Source: Petropleomorpha daqingensis (GTDB taxonomy: Bacteria > Actinomycetota > Actinomycetes > Mycobacteriales > Geodermatophilaceae). Taken from it: DNA of 64,000 bases. Positions 52,171-63,764 of this stretch are shown here, piece by piece; positions within the stretch are counted from its first letter, which is position 1, and each line of letters starts with the position of its first letter. The stretch covers positions 3,720,001-3,784,000 of the forward strand of contig NZ_JACBZT010000001.1 in the NCBI RefSeq assembly GCF_013408985.1, in the 5' to 3' direction. The notes below the pieces were generated by a model. It was not told where the DNA came from and did no database searches. It worked only from the letters and a program-made list of their open reading frames with translations. Position numbers and translations under genes: made by a program.

Positions 52171-54428
52171 TGCTGCGCTCCCACGATCTCCCGCTGCGCG
52201 GCGGCGTCCAGCTCGCCGATCACCACGACCCGGGCGACGACGTCGCGGACCTGGGCGGCCCACTCCTGCCGGCGTCGGGCGAGATCTTCCCGTCCGGGGT
52301 CGACCAGGTCGAGGTTGGCCGCCAGCCGCAGCGCGGAGCCGAACAGCTCGCGGGACAGCGACTCGGGGCTGCTCAGCCGGCCCTGCAGCAGCATCTGCTG
52401 GCCCACGCCGCTGCACTCGGCCAGGAAGTCGGACTCGACCACCGGCGTGCGCGGGTTGCGCGCCGCGAGCCGCTCGGCGACGACGAGCTGGGCCTCGACG
52501 AAGGACCGCAGCGCCCGGTGGGCCACCCGCAGCGGCGCGCGGCAGAGGACCTCGCGGCCGTCGGCGGTCTCCCAGTCCGGGTCCAGCCGCGCCAGCTCGG
52601 CGGACAGCCGCTCCCGGAAGGCGTCGCGCTCGGGGAAGAAGAACTCGAACTTCAGCAGGTCGCGCAGCCGCAACGCCTCGTCCCAGCGATCGGCCGGGTC
52701 GTGCAACAGCACCAGCTCCGCGATCGCCCGGTCGACGAAGTGGTGGATGGCGCTGTTGCGGTAGAACGCCGCGACGAGGTGCTGCCCCCGCTCGATGGAG
52801 TACACGGGCTCCTCGCCGCCCTCGTACACGGTCACGACCCCCTGCTGGGCGAGCGCCCCGAGCACCCGCCGTGCCCCGCGGGCGGTGCCGAGCACCGATC
52901 CGGAGTGCGGCAGGTCCCGCTCGGTCAGGTAGCCGACCAGCGGCGCGACCACCTGCTGCACCTGGCCGAGCGTCAGCGCCCGGCCCTGACCCCCGAGCAG
53001 CGCCACGGTGATCAGCGCCGTCGCCGTCGCGGGGGTGACCGAGTTGATCCCGACGGCGACCTGGAAGGCCACCTTCTGCAGGGTGAGCCGTCGTGCGTCG
53101 GGGTCCGTCGGGTCGGCGCCCGCCTGCAGCGCCGCGGCCAGCGACAGCGGCTCGGCGAACGACACGTGCACCGTCCCCAGCGGGGTGCTCACCTGCTCGC
53201 GGGCGTAGGTGGCCAGCCAGGACAGCCCCTCGCCGCGCTTGGCGGCGCCGCGCTGCTCGGCGGCCATCAGGGAGACCTCGCGCAGCTGGTCGTAGGTGAT
53301 CGAGACCGGGACGACGAAGACGTCGTCCACGCGGCCGCGCTCCACCGCGTCGGCGACGTAGCGCAGCAGGCCGTGCCGCGGCGGGCGCAGCTTGCCGGTG
53401 CGCGACCGGCCGCCCTCCATGTACCACTCGAGGTTGAACCGCTTGGCCAGCAGGAAGGCGAAGTACTCGCGGACCGCGAGCTTGTAGACCCCGTCGTCCC
53501 CGAACGTGCGGCGGATGAAGACGATGCCCGCGCGCTTGGCCAGCGACCCGAGCGGCCAGAAGCTCAGGTTGTCCCCGCCCAGCACGTGGTTGCGCGGGAA
53601 GTCGTGGCGCGCGAGGACGTCGGCCAGGACGAGGGGGTCGACGTAGGAACGGTGGCTGGGCAGGAAGACCAGCGGGGCGCGGCGGTTGAGCTCGCGCAGC
53701 CGCGCCAGCCCGGCGGTGTCGGCGTCCACGGTCCACGCGCGGGCGTGCAGCGGCCGGAAGATCGACCGGAACAGCTCCACCGCGGCCGGGTCGATGGCCG
53801 CGACCAGACCGTGCAGGTCGGCGACCGCCTCGGCGAGGACCTCGTCCTCGGGTCGCTCCAGCCGCTCGGCGAGGGCGCGGACCTCACGGTGGAACTCGGG
53901 GCTGGCCTCGATCGCCTCGACGACCTGCCGCGGCACCTTGACCCGGTCACCGACGACGCTGCGCTCGGCGCGGTCGAGGGCGAGCTCGGCCTGGGCGGCG
54001 ACGAAGCCGGCCAGCGATCCCGCGCCGTCCCAGCGCCGGGCGAGCTCGGCGACGGTGGCCGGCTCGGCGACGACGACCCGCGCGCGCTCGGGATCGCGGC
54101 GCAGCGCCGCCGCCTGCATCGGCCGCGGCGGCCGGCGGGGGATCGGGGGAGCGGCCGAGGTGAGCCGGGCCCGCCGCCCCCGGCGGCGCCCCTGCCCCTC
54201 GTCGGTCTGCCGCGGGCGCCAGGCGACCCGCAGGGCGGTCACGACGGTCTCGGGACCGGCCGTCGGCAGCAGGTCGCGCAGCGCGTCGCCGTGGAGCGGC
54301 AGGACCGCGGCGTCGGCACCGCCGTCGAGCTCGCCCAGGGCCTCGGTCAGCAGGCGCCGCTCCACCTCGCTCCTGGCGTCGGTGAGCACGAGGAGTGGGG
54401 TGTCGGTCCGGCTCGACAGTGCGGTCAT
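52167..54428 (-). CDS. plsB: Glycerol-3-phosphate acyltransferase
   Basis: A 753-aa PlsB-type acyltransferase that makes lysophosphatidate from glycerol-3-phosphate. The catalytic block is LPSHRSYVDPLVL (His259-x4-Asp264), then FIRRTFG and YMEGGRSRTGK. The length fits mycobacterial PlsB2 (~790 aa). ATG with GGAGAGG upstream. It immediately precedes the fused HAD-PlsC-WS/DGAT gene, so the product feeds the next enzyme. Confidence 0.9.
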   Translation of the reverse strand: MTALSSRTDTPLLVLTDARSEVERRLLTEALGELDGGADAAVLPLHGDALRDLLPTAGPETVVTALRVAWRPRQTDEGQGRRRGRRARLTSAAPPIPRRPPRPMQAAALRRDPERARVVVAEPATVAELARRWDGAGSLAGFVAAQAELALDRAERSVVGDRVKVPRQVVEAIEASPEFHREVRALAERLERPEDEVLAEAVADLHGLVAAIDPAAVELFRSIFRPLHARAWTVDADTAGLARLRELNRRAPLVFLPSHRSYVDPLVLADVLARHDFPRNHVLGGDNLSFWPLGSLAKRAGIVFIRRTFGDDGVYKLAVREYFAFLLAKRFNLEWYMEGGRSRTGKLRPPRHGLLRYVADAVERGRVDDVFVVPVSITYDQLREVSLMAAEQRGAAKRGEGLSWLATYAREQVSTPLGTVHVSFAEPLSLAAALQAGADPTDPDARRLTLQKVAFQVAVGINSVTPATATALITVALLGGQGRALTLGQVQQVVAPLVGYLTERDLPHSGSVLGTARGARRVLGALAQQGVVTVYEGGEEPVYSIERGQHLVAAFYRNSAIHHFVDRAIAELVLLHDPADRWDEALRLRDLLKFEFFFPERDAFRERLSAELARLDPDWETADGREVLCRAPLRVAHRALRSFVEAQLVVAERLAARNPRTPVVESDFLAECSGVGQQMLLQGRLSSPESLSRELFGSALRLAANLDLVDPGREDLARRRQEWAAQVRDVVARVVVIGELDAAAQREIVGAQQ

Positions 54429-54481
54429 GCCTCTCCTCGGGAGGAGCCGATCCCACACCGACCCGGGGAGCCGCGACCCGA

Positions 54482-55498
54482 TCACCGATCACCCGGGTCG
54501 GTGCGCAGGGTGGCGCGCAGGGCCTCCAGGCCGCTGTAGCGAGGCCGCCAACCTAGCCGCTCCCGGGCCTTGGTGGTGTCCATGATCGCCGGGTGGCTGA
54601 ACGCCTCCACCCACTCGGCGGCCGGGGGCAGGAAGGGCAGCCGCGAGATCGCGCGGGCGGCGAGCTCGGCCGGCGCGGCCGGCACCGGGATCGGCAGCGC
54701 CCCGTACTCGCGGGCGACGTCGACGGCGGTCAGCACGCCGTCCCCGGCGATGTTGTAGGCCCCCGGCGGCCCTTCGCCGAGCGCGCACAGCAGCAGGGCC
54801 CGGCCGACGTCGTCCTCGTGCACGAACTGCACCGGCATCCTCGGCACCACGACCGGCACCGGGACGGGCAGCCGGCGGTTGGCCGCCTCGGCGAGCCGGC
54901 GGCCAAGGGGCGCGAGCGGCCCGGGCAGCAGGTCCTTGGCCCCGACGGTGTTCGGACCGAGCACCACCGGCGGCCGCAGCAGGTAGAGGTCGAGCTCCGG
55001 GTGCTCGGCCGACTCGGCCGCCAGCAGCTCCTCGACCTCGGCCTTCTCCTGCGCGTAGAACAGCCGGGCCGCCGGTCGCACCGGCCAGTCCTCGGTCATC
55101 CCGATCGGGTTGTCGCGGTGGAAGCCGTAGGCGGCGATCGACGAGGCGTAGACCAACCGGCGCGCCCCGGCCTCGGCCGCGGCGCGGAACACGTTGAGCG
55201 TGCCCTCGACGTTGATCGCGCGGGCGGTCTCCCGGGGGGCGTTGCCGGTGATCAGGAAGGCCAGGTGGACGACGACGTCGGCGCCGGCGAACGCCTCGCG
55301 CAGGGTGTCCGGGTCGCGGACGTCGCCGCGGCGGTAGGCCATCTTCGTCCAGCCGCGCTCGGCCGGGTCGAACGGCCGCCGGGCCAGCCCGAGGACCCGC
55401 TCCACGCGGGGTTCGTCCTGCAGCAGCGGCACCAGTCCCGAGCCGAACGTGCCCGTCGGACCGGTGACGGCGACGGTCAGGCCCCGCTCGGGGCTCAC
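54482..55498 (-). CDS. NAD-dependent epimerase/dehydratase-like SDR
   Basis: A 338-aa extended SDR: Rossmann TGPTGTFGSGL near residue 12, VVHLAFLI, YASSIAAYG and the Tyr-Lys pair in FYAQEKAEV. It could reduce a ketone or modify a sugar or lipid. Between plsB and the second WS/DGAT. GTG start overlaps the upstream gene's stop. Confidence 0.8.
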   Translation of the reverse strand: MSPERGLTVAVTGPTGTFGSGLVPLLQDEPRVERVLGLARRPFDPAERGWTKMAYRRGDVRDPDTLREAFAGADVVVHLAFLITGNAPRETARAINVEGTLNVFRAAAEAGARRLVYASSIAAYGFHRDNPIGMTEDWPVRPAARLFYAQEKAEVEELLAAESAEHPELDLYLLRPPVVLGPNTVGAKDLLPGPLAPLGRRLAEAANRRLPVPVPVVVPRMPVQFVHEDDVGRALLLCALGEGPPGAYNIAGDGVLTAVDVAREYGALPIPVPAAPAELAARAISRLPFLPPAAEWVEAFSHPAIMDTTKARERLGWRPRYSGLEALRATLRTDPGDR

Positions 55499-56931
55499 TG
55501 CTGGGCCGCCGCCGACTCCTTGGCCGGCTTCTCCTTCGCCGGCGCCTTGCCGGCCAGCTCGGTGAGCTCGTCGACGCCGCGCCGGATGCCCGTGGCGAGG
55601 ACGTCGACGTCCGGGAAGGCGTCGAAGTCGGCGTTGATCCCGAAGGTCATCGTGTTCAGGTAGGAGAAGATCCCGATCGACACCCGGGTGCCGCCGCCGA
55701 TCGGCACGTAGGCGTGCGCGGAGACCATCCGCTTGCCGAGCACGTACAGCGGCACCCGCGGGCCCGGCACGTTCGTGGTCACCGCCTGCGCCCAGAACTG
55801 GCCCAGCTCCATGGCCGCCCGCACGCCGAGGGACAGCAGCGTCGGCGCCACGAAGTCGGCCATCGCGATGATCGAGCGGGCGTCGACCGCCTGCATCGAG
55901 CGCTTGTAGTCGTCCATCTGCCGGCGGATCCGGGCCAGCCGCTCGGCCGGGTCCGGCTCGCCGACCGGCAGGTCGACGAACACGGCGGACACCCGGTTGT
56001 CGAGGGAGCCGCGCTCGCCGGGACGGCGGACCGAGACCGGCACCATCGACCGGACGACGGCCTTGTCCGACAGCGCACCGCGGCCCTGCAGCAGGTCGCG
56101 GAACCCGCGGGTGATCGCGGTCAGGACGACGTCGTTGACCGTGCCGCCCAGCGCCGTCCGGGCCGCTTTGAACTCCTCGAACTGCGCGTCGGTCCACGCC
56201 CAGCGCCGGTGCGGGCCGATCGGGCCGGTGAGCGTGCGGGCCATGGGGGTGGTGGCCTGCCGGGCCAGCGACGGCAGGCTGGAGGCCAGTGACTTGCCCG
56301 AGCCGAGCAGCCCCTTCGCCGTCCTGGTCGCGGTGCCGGACCCGGGCAGCGCGGTGAGCTGGCGCAGCGGGTGGGCGAGGGCGTCCTGGACGGCCCCGGC
56401 CAGCAGCTCCGCCGAGGAGGGGCTGCGCTGCGCCGTCCACTCCTTGGGCTCGGCCTGCTTCACGTCGGGGCTGAGGTCGAAGATCACCTGCATCAGGTCG
56501 GTGCCGGCGATGCCGTCGACCATGCAGTGGTGGACCTTGGAGATGATCGCCCAGCGGTCGTCCGCCAGGCCCTCGACGAGCCAGACCTCCCACAGCGGCT
56601 TGGCCATGTCCAGACGCTGGCCGAGCACGCGGCCGGCCAGGTTGCGCAGCTGCTCGTCGCTGCCCGGCCGGGGCAGGGCGGTGTGCCGCACGTGGTACAG
56701 GATCTGGAAGTGCGGGTCGTCGACCCACATCGGGCGGCCGAGGTTGAGCGGCACCTCCCGGACCCGCTGCCGGTAGCGGGGTACCAGCGGCAGCTTCGAC
56801 AGCAGCAGCCGGACGAGGTCGCCGTAGGAGGGCGCGGGGCCCTCGAAGACGGCGACCGATCCCACGTGCAGCGGGGTGTTCTCGCCCTCTGCGTAGTAGA
56901 AACCGGCATCGGTCGGGCTCATGCGGTCCAC
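55495..56931 (-). CDS. Wax ester synthase/diacylglycerol acyltransferase
   Basis: A 478-aa WS/DGAT with catalytic HHCMVDG at 134-140, KPLWEVWLVEGL (PLW), GGTVNDVVLTAITRGFR and NVPGPRVPLYVLG. It makes storage TAG or wax esters from acyl-CoA. A second, complete WS/DGAT beside the fused one shows redundancy or different substrate choice. GTG with AGGGAG upstream; an ATG nine bases on is possible. Confidence 0.9.
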   Translation of the reverse strand: MDRMSPTDAGFYYAEGENTPLHVGSVAVFEGPAPSYGDLVRLLLSKLPLVPRYRQRVREVPLNLGRPMWVDDPHFQILYHVRHTALPRPGSDEQLRNLAGRVLGQRLDMAKPLWEVWLVEGLADDRWAIISKVHHCMVDGIAGTDLMQVIFDLSPDVKQAEPKEWTAQRSPSSAELLAGAVQDALAHPLRQLTALPGSGTATRTAKGLLGSGKSLASSLPSLARQATTPMARTLTGPIGPHRRWAWTDAQFEEFKAARTALGGTVNDVVLTAITRGFRDLLQGRGALSDKAVVRSMVPVSVRRPGERGSLDNRVSAVFVDLPVGEPDPAERLARIRRQMDDYKRSMQAVDARSIIAMADFVAPTLLSLGVRAAMELGQFWAQAVTTNVPGPRVPLYVLGKRMVSAHAYVPIGGGTRVSIGIFSYLNTMTFGINADFDAFPDVDVLATGIRRGVDELTELAGKAPAKEKPAKESAAAQQ

Positions 56932-57027
56932 GATCAGCTCCCTTGCCGTCTCCGCGCGCCTGGCCGCCGAAGTTATGGGCCGAGGGCCGCGTGTGCAACC
57001 CGAGCCGTACCCGCCGGTAACACGTAC

Positions 57028-59471
<2,444 letters not shown>

Positions 59472-59476
59472 GCGTC

Positions 59477-59522
59477 GCGCTTTATCGCGATGAAGCACGC
59501 GTGCTTTATCGCGATAAAGCGC
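59477..59522. terminator. 46-bp near-perfect palindrome
   Basis: Arms of 23 bp pair with one mismatch and no loop. It nests two copies of TTTATCGCGAT and an inner GCACGCGTGC. It lies between the stops of argG and the FUSC gene; a bidirectional terminator is the simplest role. Confidence 0.7.
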
Positions 59523-59525
59523 AGC

Positions 59526-61463
59526 TCACCGGCCGGGGGCGGCTTCTCTCACCAGGCGGCGGGCGGCGTCCACCTCGCGGGCGACGGGCGCGAGCACGCC
59601 CTCGGCGAGGATCTCCGCGTCGTCGGGCAGCCGGTGCACACGGACGTCGTCCTCCAGCTGCCGGATCGCCCGGCGCAGGACGGCGACCTGCGCGAGGTCC
59701 GGCGCGGGCTCGCCAGAGCGGATCGCGATGACCGCCTCGGTGACCGCGTCCGAGGTCCGCTCCAGCTGCACGATCACCGGCCACCACGCGCCGGCCCGGG
59801 TGCTGATCGGCGGCGGCTCGGCCAGCCGGCGCTGCAGCTGCGTCTGCACCTCGGTCAGCGCCCGGTAGCAGCGGCGGCGGGCGCGGCGGCGCTCGGTCGG
59901 CGTCCCGGTGAACGCCGCCGCGACGAACTCGTCCAGCGCCAGCGTGGCGGCGCGCAGCGCCTCGTCCAGTGGCGCCCGCCAGGTCTGCGGCCAGAGCAGG
60001 TAGCCGAACACGAGCACGATCGCGCAGCCGATCAGCGTGTCGAGCAGCCGCGCGACCACCAGCCCCGAGCCGCTCGGGACGGCGAGGTCGAGCAGCAGGA
60101 TGACCAGCGGGGTCAGGAACACCGAGAACAGGCCGAAGTTCGCCCCGCGCGCCCACGGCAGCACGGCCGCGGCCGCGGCCATCGCGACCAGGATCCAGGG
60201 GGAGCGGGGGAGCACGGTCAGCAGCAGCGACCCGACCAGGACGCCGAGCACCGTGCCGACCCCGCGCTGCACCGCCCGGGTGAACACCGAGCCGAAGTCG
60301 GGCTTGAGCACGATCGCGACGGTGAGCAGCACCCAGTACGGCCGCGGGATGGGCAGCAGCTGGCGGGTGACCTCGGCGATCGACATGCACAGCGCCAGCC
60401 GGACGGCGAACGAGCGGCTCTCCGGGCTGGCGATCGTGCGGTCGGCCAGGTCGCGGGCCCGCGTGCGCCAGTCGAGGTCCTCCCGCACGACCGCCGCCCC
60501 GGCGCGTTCCTCGGGGTCGCCGACGACGTTCCACACCAGCCGGATGCCGTGCCGGGTCGCCCGTCGTCCCGGCGGCCCCTCCTCGAGCGCCGGCGGGCGC
60601 TCGGGCGGCAGCTCCCGCTCGCCGCGCACGGCCGCGGCGAGGGCGGTCACCGCGGCGACGTCCTGCGGATCGGCCGCGACCCCTGCCCGAGCGGCCGCCA
60701 CCGCCCCCTCGACCAGGGGCGCCGCGGCGTTGAGGATCCCGGCCAGCTCCGACAGCTCGCGCGAGCGCCCGGCCGAGCGGCTGCGGCTGCGGATCACCCG
60801 GTCGTAGCCGGCGTTGAGCGCGGTGGTCAGCTCGCGGCGGGCGTCGTCGGCGGCGTCGGTGCCGCTGGCGCTGAGCAGCGCCGCGATCTTCGTGCAGACC
60901 GCCGCCACGGCCGAGCGGTCCGGATCCTCCGGCTCGAACCACCACTGCACCAGCGTGGTCAGCGTCGCCCAGCAGGCACCGGCGAAGAAGAACCCGATCT
61001 CGGCGTAGGTCGGCAACGGGGTGACCAGACCCGACGAGAGCGCCGTGTAGACCAGCAGCTGCAGCGCGCCCAGCGACAGCGCCGCGTTGATCCCGCTGAG
61101 CAGCCCCGACAGCGCCGACAGCAGCGCGATGACCACGACCGGCTGCCAGCCGCCGCCCTCCGCGTACTGCCCGGCGAGCAGGCCGACCACGCCGAACCCG
61201 GCCGCGGACGCGATCCGGCGCAGCTTGTCCCGCAGCGGCCCGTCCTGCGGGGCGATCGTCCCGACGAGCGCACCCGTCGTCCCGAACACCCCGGCGCCGA
61301 GGGCGGGGCCGTTGGTGAGCCCGCCGCCCACCAGCAGCGCGACGGCCAGCGGCATCGGGATCGTGACGGCGAATCGGACGACGTCGGGCCACGGCACCGG
61401 CGGGCGCTGGGTGCGGACCAGCTCCTCCAGCCAGGCCGGCGCCCGCACACCCCGCTCCGCCAC
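59526..61463 (-). CDS. FUSC-family membrane transporter
   Basis: A 645-aa protein with two membrane halves (about 30-175 and 345-500), each of about six segments, and cytosolic helical parts after each. Related to aromatic acid exporters and aluminium-activated channels. GTG at 61461-61463. It likely exports an organic acid or a toxic compound; no partner periplasmic gene is visible. Confidence 0.75.
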   Translation of the reverse strand: MAERGVRAPAWLEELVRTQRPPVPWPDVVRFAVTIPMPLAVALLVGGGLTNGPALGAGVFGTTGALVGTIAPQDGPLRDKLRRIASAAGFGVVGLLAGQYAEGGGWQPVVVIALLSALSGLLSGINAALSLGALQLLVYTALSSGLVTPLPTYAEIGFFFAGACWATLTTLVQWWFEPEDPDRSAVAAVCTKIAALLSASGTDAADDARRELTTALNAGYDRVIRSRSRSAGRSRELSELAGILNAAAPLVEGAVAAARAGVAADPQDVAAVTALAAAVRGERELPPERPPALEEGPPGRRATRHGIRLVWNVVGDPEERAGAAVVREDLDWRTRARDLADRTIASPESRSFAVRLALCMSIAEVTRQLLPIPRPYWVLLTVAIVLKPDFGSVFTRAVQRGVGTVLGVLVGSLLLTVLPRSPWILVAMAAAAAVLPWARGANFGLFSVFLTPLVILLLDLAVPSGSGLVVARLLDTLIGCAIVLVFGYLLWPQTWRAPLDEALRAATLALDEFVAAAFTGTPTERRRARRRCYRALTEVQTQLQRRLAEPPPISTRAGAWWPVIVQLERTSDAVTEAVIAIRSGEPAPDLAQVAVLRRAIRQLEDDVRVHRLPDDAEILAEGVLAPVAREVDAARRLVREAAPGR

Positions 61464-61518
61464 GATCCGGAGCTTCCCACCCCGGTTGGGTTCCACCCGG
61501 CTCGGGCACGCAGGCCCC

Positions 61519-62622
61519 ATGGACCTGGTCACAGATGCGCCCTGCGGCGACCTCGAGCTCGTGCACGCCTTCGCCGACGGACCGATGCCCACCGGCGTCT
61601 CCGTGTCGCACGCGGGGCGGATCTTCGTGAACTTCCCGAAGTGGGGCGACGACGTCCGGTTCACCGTCGGCGAGCTCCGCGACGGGCAGGTCGTGCCCTA
61701 TCCCGACCAGACGTGGAACAGCCCCGACGGGGACGACGACGAGACCGCCTTCGTGAGCGTGCAGAGCATCGTCGTCGACCCGGCCGACCGGCTCTGGGTG
61801 CTCGACACCGGCTCGCCGATGTTCCAGCCGACGAAGGTCGGCGGCCCGAAGCTGGTCTGCGTCGACCTCGCGACCGACACGGTGGTGCAGACGATCGTGT
61901 TCCCGCGGGAGACGGCGCTGGAGACGACCTACCTCAACGACGTCCGCTTCGACCTGCGCCGCGGCGAGGGCGGCATCGCCTACATCACCGACTCCTCCGA
62001 CCAGGGCGAGAACGCGATCATCGTGGTCGACCTGGCGTCGGGGGAGTCGTGGCGGGCGCTGCGCGACCACCCCTCGACCACGGCCGAGCAGCCGCCGGCG
62101 TTCGTGCCGATGGTGGAGGGCCGGCCGTTCGTGGAGCAGGAGGAGCCGGACGGCGAGCGGCAGCCGATCACGATGGGCGCCGACGGCATCGCGATCTCCG
62201 CCGACGGCGCCCGGCTCTGGTACTGCCCGCTGGCCTCCCGGCACTGGTACAGCGTCCCGACCGACGCGCTGGTCGACCGGTCGCTGTCGGCCGACGAGGT
62301 GGGTGCGCAGGTGGTCGACGAGGGCGACAAGGGCAGCGCCGGCGACGGCCTGGAGACCGACGAGACCGGGACGATCTACGCCACGGCGGGGGAGCAGAAC
62401 GCGATCCTGCGGCGCCGTCCGGACGGCGTGGTCGAGACCCTGGTCCACGACTCGCGGCTGCTCTGGCCCGACACCATGTCGGTCGCCGCCGACGGCCACC
62501 TCTACGTGACCGCCAACCAGCTGCACCGGCAGGAGAAGTACCGCGGCGGCACCGACGAGCGCGTCTACCCGTACGCGCTGTTCCGCACCCGGATCGGCGC
62601 CGGGCCGGTGCGGCTGCGCTGA
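61519..62622 (+). CDS. Major-royal-jelly/Yellow-like beta-propeller protein
   Basis: A 367-aa protein of the MRJP/Yellow family: GVSVSHAGRIFVNFPKWGDD, VQSIVVDPADRLWVLDTG, TYLNDVRFD, GIAYITDSSDQG and ADGIAISADGARLWYCPL. These form a six-bladed propeller with possible lactonase-like metal residues. ATG start. There is no signal peptide, so it acts in the cytosol. Divergent from the FUSC transporter. Confidence 0.8.
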   Translation: MDLVTDAPCGDLELVHAFADGPMPTGVSVSHAGRIFVNFPKWGDDVRFTVGELRDGQVVPYPDQTWNSPDGDDDETAFVSVQSIVVDPADRLWVLDTGSPMFQPTKVGGPKLVCVDLATDTVVQTIVFPRETALETTYLNDVRFDLRRGEGGIAYITDSSDQGENAIIVVDLASGESWRALRDHPSTTAEQPPAFVPMVEGRPFVEQEEPDGERQPITMGADGIAISADGARLWYCPLASRHWYSVPTDALVDRSLSADEVGAQVVDEGDKGSAGDGLETDETGTIYATAGEQNAILRRRPDGVVETLVHDSRLLWPDTMSVAADGHLYVTANQLHRQEKYRGGTDERVYPYALFRTRIGAGPVRLR

Positions 62623-62636
62623 TCCAGGATCGGTGC

Positions 62637-63461
62637 ATGACCGCAACGCTCGGCGAGGTCATCGCCGCCCTCGACGCCCGCTACGCCCCCGCGCTCGCCG
62701 AGGGCTGGGACGCCGTCGGCCTGGTCTGCGGCGATCCGGCGGACCCGGTCGAGCGGGTGGTCTTCGCCGTCGACCCGGTCGCCGAGGTCGTGGACGAGGC
62801 GCTCGAGGCCGGCGCGCAGCTCGTGGTCACCCACCACCCGCTGTTCCTCACCGCGGTGCACGGCGTGCCCGCCGACGACCCCAAGGGCCGGGTGGTGCAC
62901 CGGCTGGTCCGCGCCGGCGCCGCGCTGTTCGTGGCGCACACCAACGCCGACCGCGCCGCGGACGTCGGCGTGAACGACGCCCTCGCCGCCGCCGTCGGGC
63001 TGGTGGCCGCCCGGCCGCTCGAGCCGGTCGCCCCCGGCAGTCGCCAGGGTCTCGGCCGGGTGGGCCGGGTGGCCGGCGAGCCGACGCTGCGGGAGTTCGC
63101 CGAGCGGGTCGCCCGGGTGCTGCCGGCGACGGCGGGAGGGGTGCGGGTGGCCGGCGATCTCGGGCGTCCGGTGCGGACGGCGGCCGTGTGCGGAGGCAGC
63201 GGCGGCTCGCTGTGGGAGGCGGCCACCGCGGCCGGCGCCGATGTCCTCCTGACGAGCGACCTCAAGCACCACGTCGTCTCAGAACGGCAGCAGTCGACAG
63301 GCGCGGCGCTGTGCGATGTCGCACACTTCGCCTCGGAGTGGCCATGGTTGCCGGTCGCCGCGGAGACGCTCTCCGGGGACCTCGACGGTCGGGTGGAGGT
63401 GCTCGTCTCCTCGCGGCGGACCGATCCGTGGACCGCTCTCGTGGAACAGGAGAGGAGCTGA
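62637..63461 (+). CDS. Nif3-like dinuclear metal-centre protein
   Basis: A 274-aa NIF3/YbgI-family protein. Metal ligands: VTHHPLFL (His-His), VAHTNAD and DVAHFASEW. The fold binds two metals; some relatives act as GTP cyclohydrolase-like enzymes. ATG at 62637, 14 bases after the propeller gene. Confidence 0.88.
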   Translation: MTATLGEVIAALDARYAPALAEGWDAVGLVCGDPADPVERVVFAVDPVAEVVDEALEAGAQLVVTHHPLFLTAVHGVPADDPKGRVVHRLVRAGAALFVAHTNADRAADVGVNDALAAAVGLVAARPLEPVAPGSRQGLGRVGRVAGEPTLREFAERVARVLPATAGGVRVAGDLGRPVRTAAVCGGSGGSLWEAATAAGADVLLTSDLKHHVVSERQQSTGAALCDVAHFASEWPWLPVAAETLSGDLDGRVEVLVSSRRTDPWTALVEQERS

Positions 63462-63464
63462 TCC

Positions 63465-63761
63465 GTGGCCACCGCCTCGACACCGCCGTCGACGCCCGGA
63501 CCCCAGGACGCCGCACCGCGGCGCAGCGACCGCAGCCCGTGGAACTGGCTGCTGCTGATCCCCATCGTCGTGCCGCTGATCGTGCCGCTGTACAACGCCG
63601 TCGACCCGAAGTGGGGCAGCTTCCCGCTGTTCTACTGGCTGCAGCTGGCGTTCGTCGCCCTCGGCGTCGCGACCACCGCACTCGTCTACCGGATGACCCG
63701 CCGCCCCGCGGCCGAGCGGGAGGCCGCCGCCCGCGCGGCCACCCGGGACCGGGAGGGCTGA
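63465..63761 (+). CDS. DUF3311 small membrane protein
   Basis: A 98-aa protein with two hydrophobic helices (about 29-45 and 55-75) and the DUF3311 pattern LLLIPIVVPLIVPLYN. GTG, three bases after the Nif3-like gene. DUF3311 genes normally precede a sodium:solute symporter gene, as they do here. Confidence 0.85.
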   Translation: MATASTPPSTPGPQDAAPRRSDRSPWNWLLLIPIVVPLIVPLYNAVDPKWGSFPLFYWLQLAFVALGVATTALVYRMTRRPAAEREAAARAATRDREG

Positions 63762-63764
63762 CCC

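Noticed and set aside
59506-62646. 1046-codon minus-strand frame crossing the FUSC and propeller genes
   Set aside because: A second frame over two recognised proteins, no domain seen; typical high-GC artefact.
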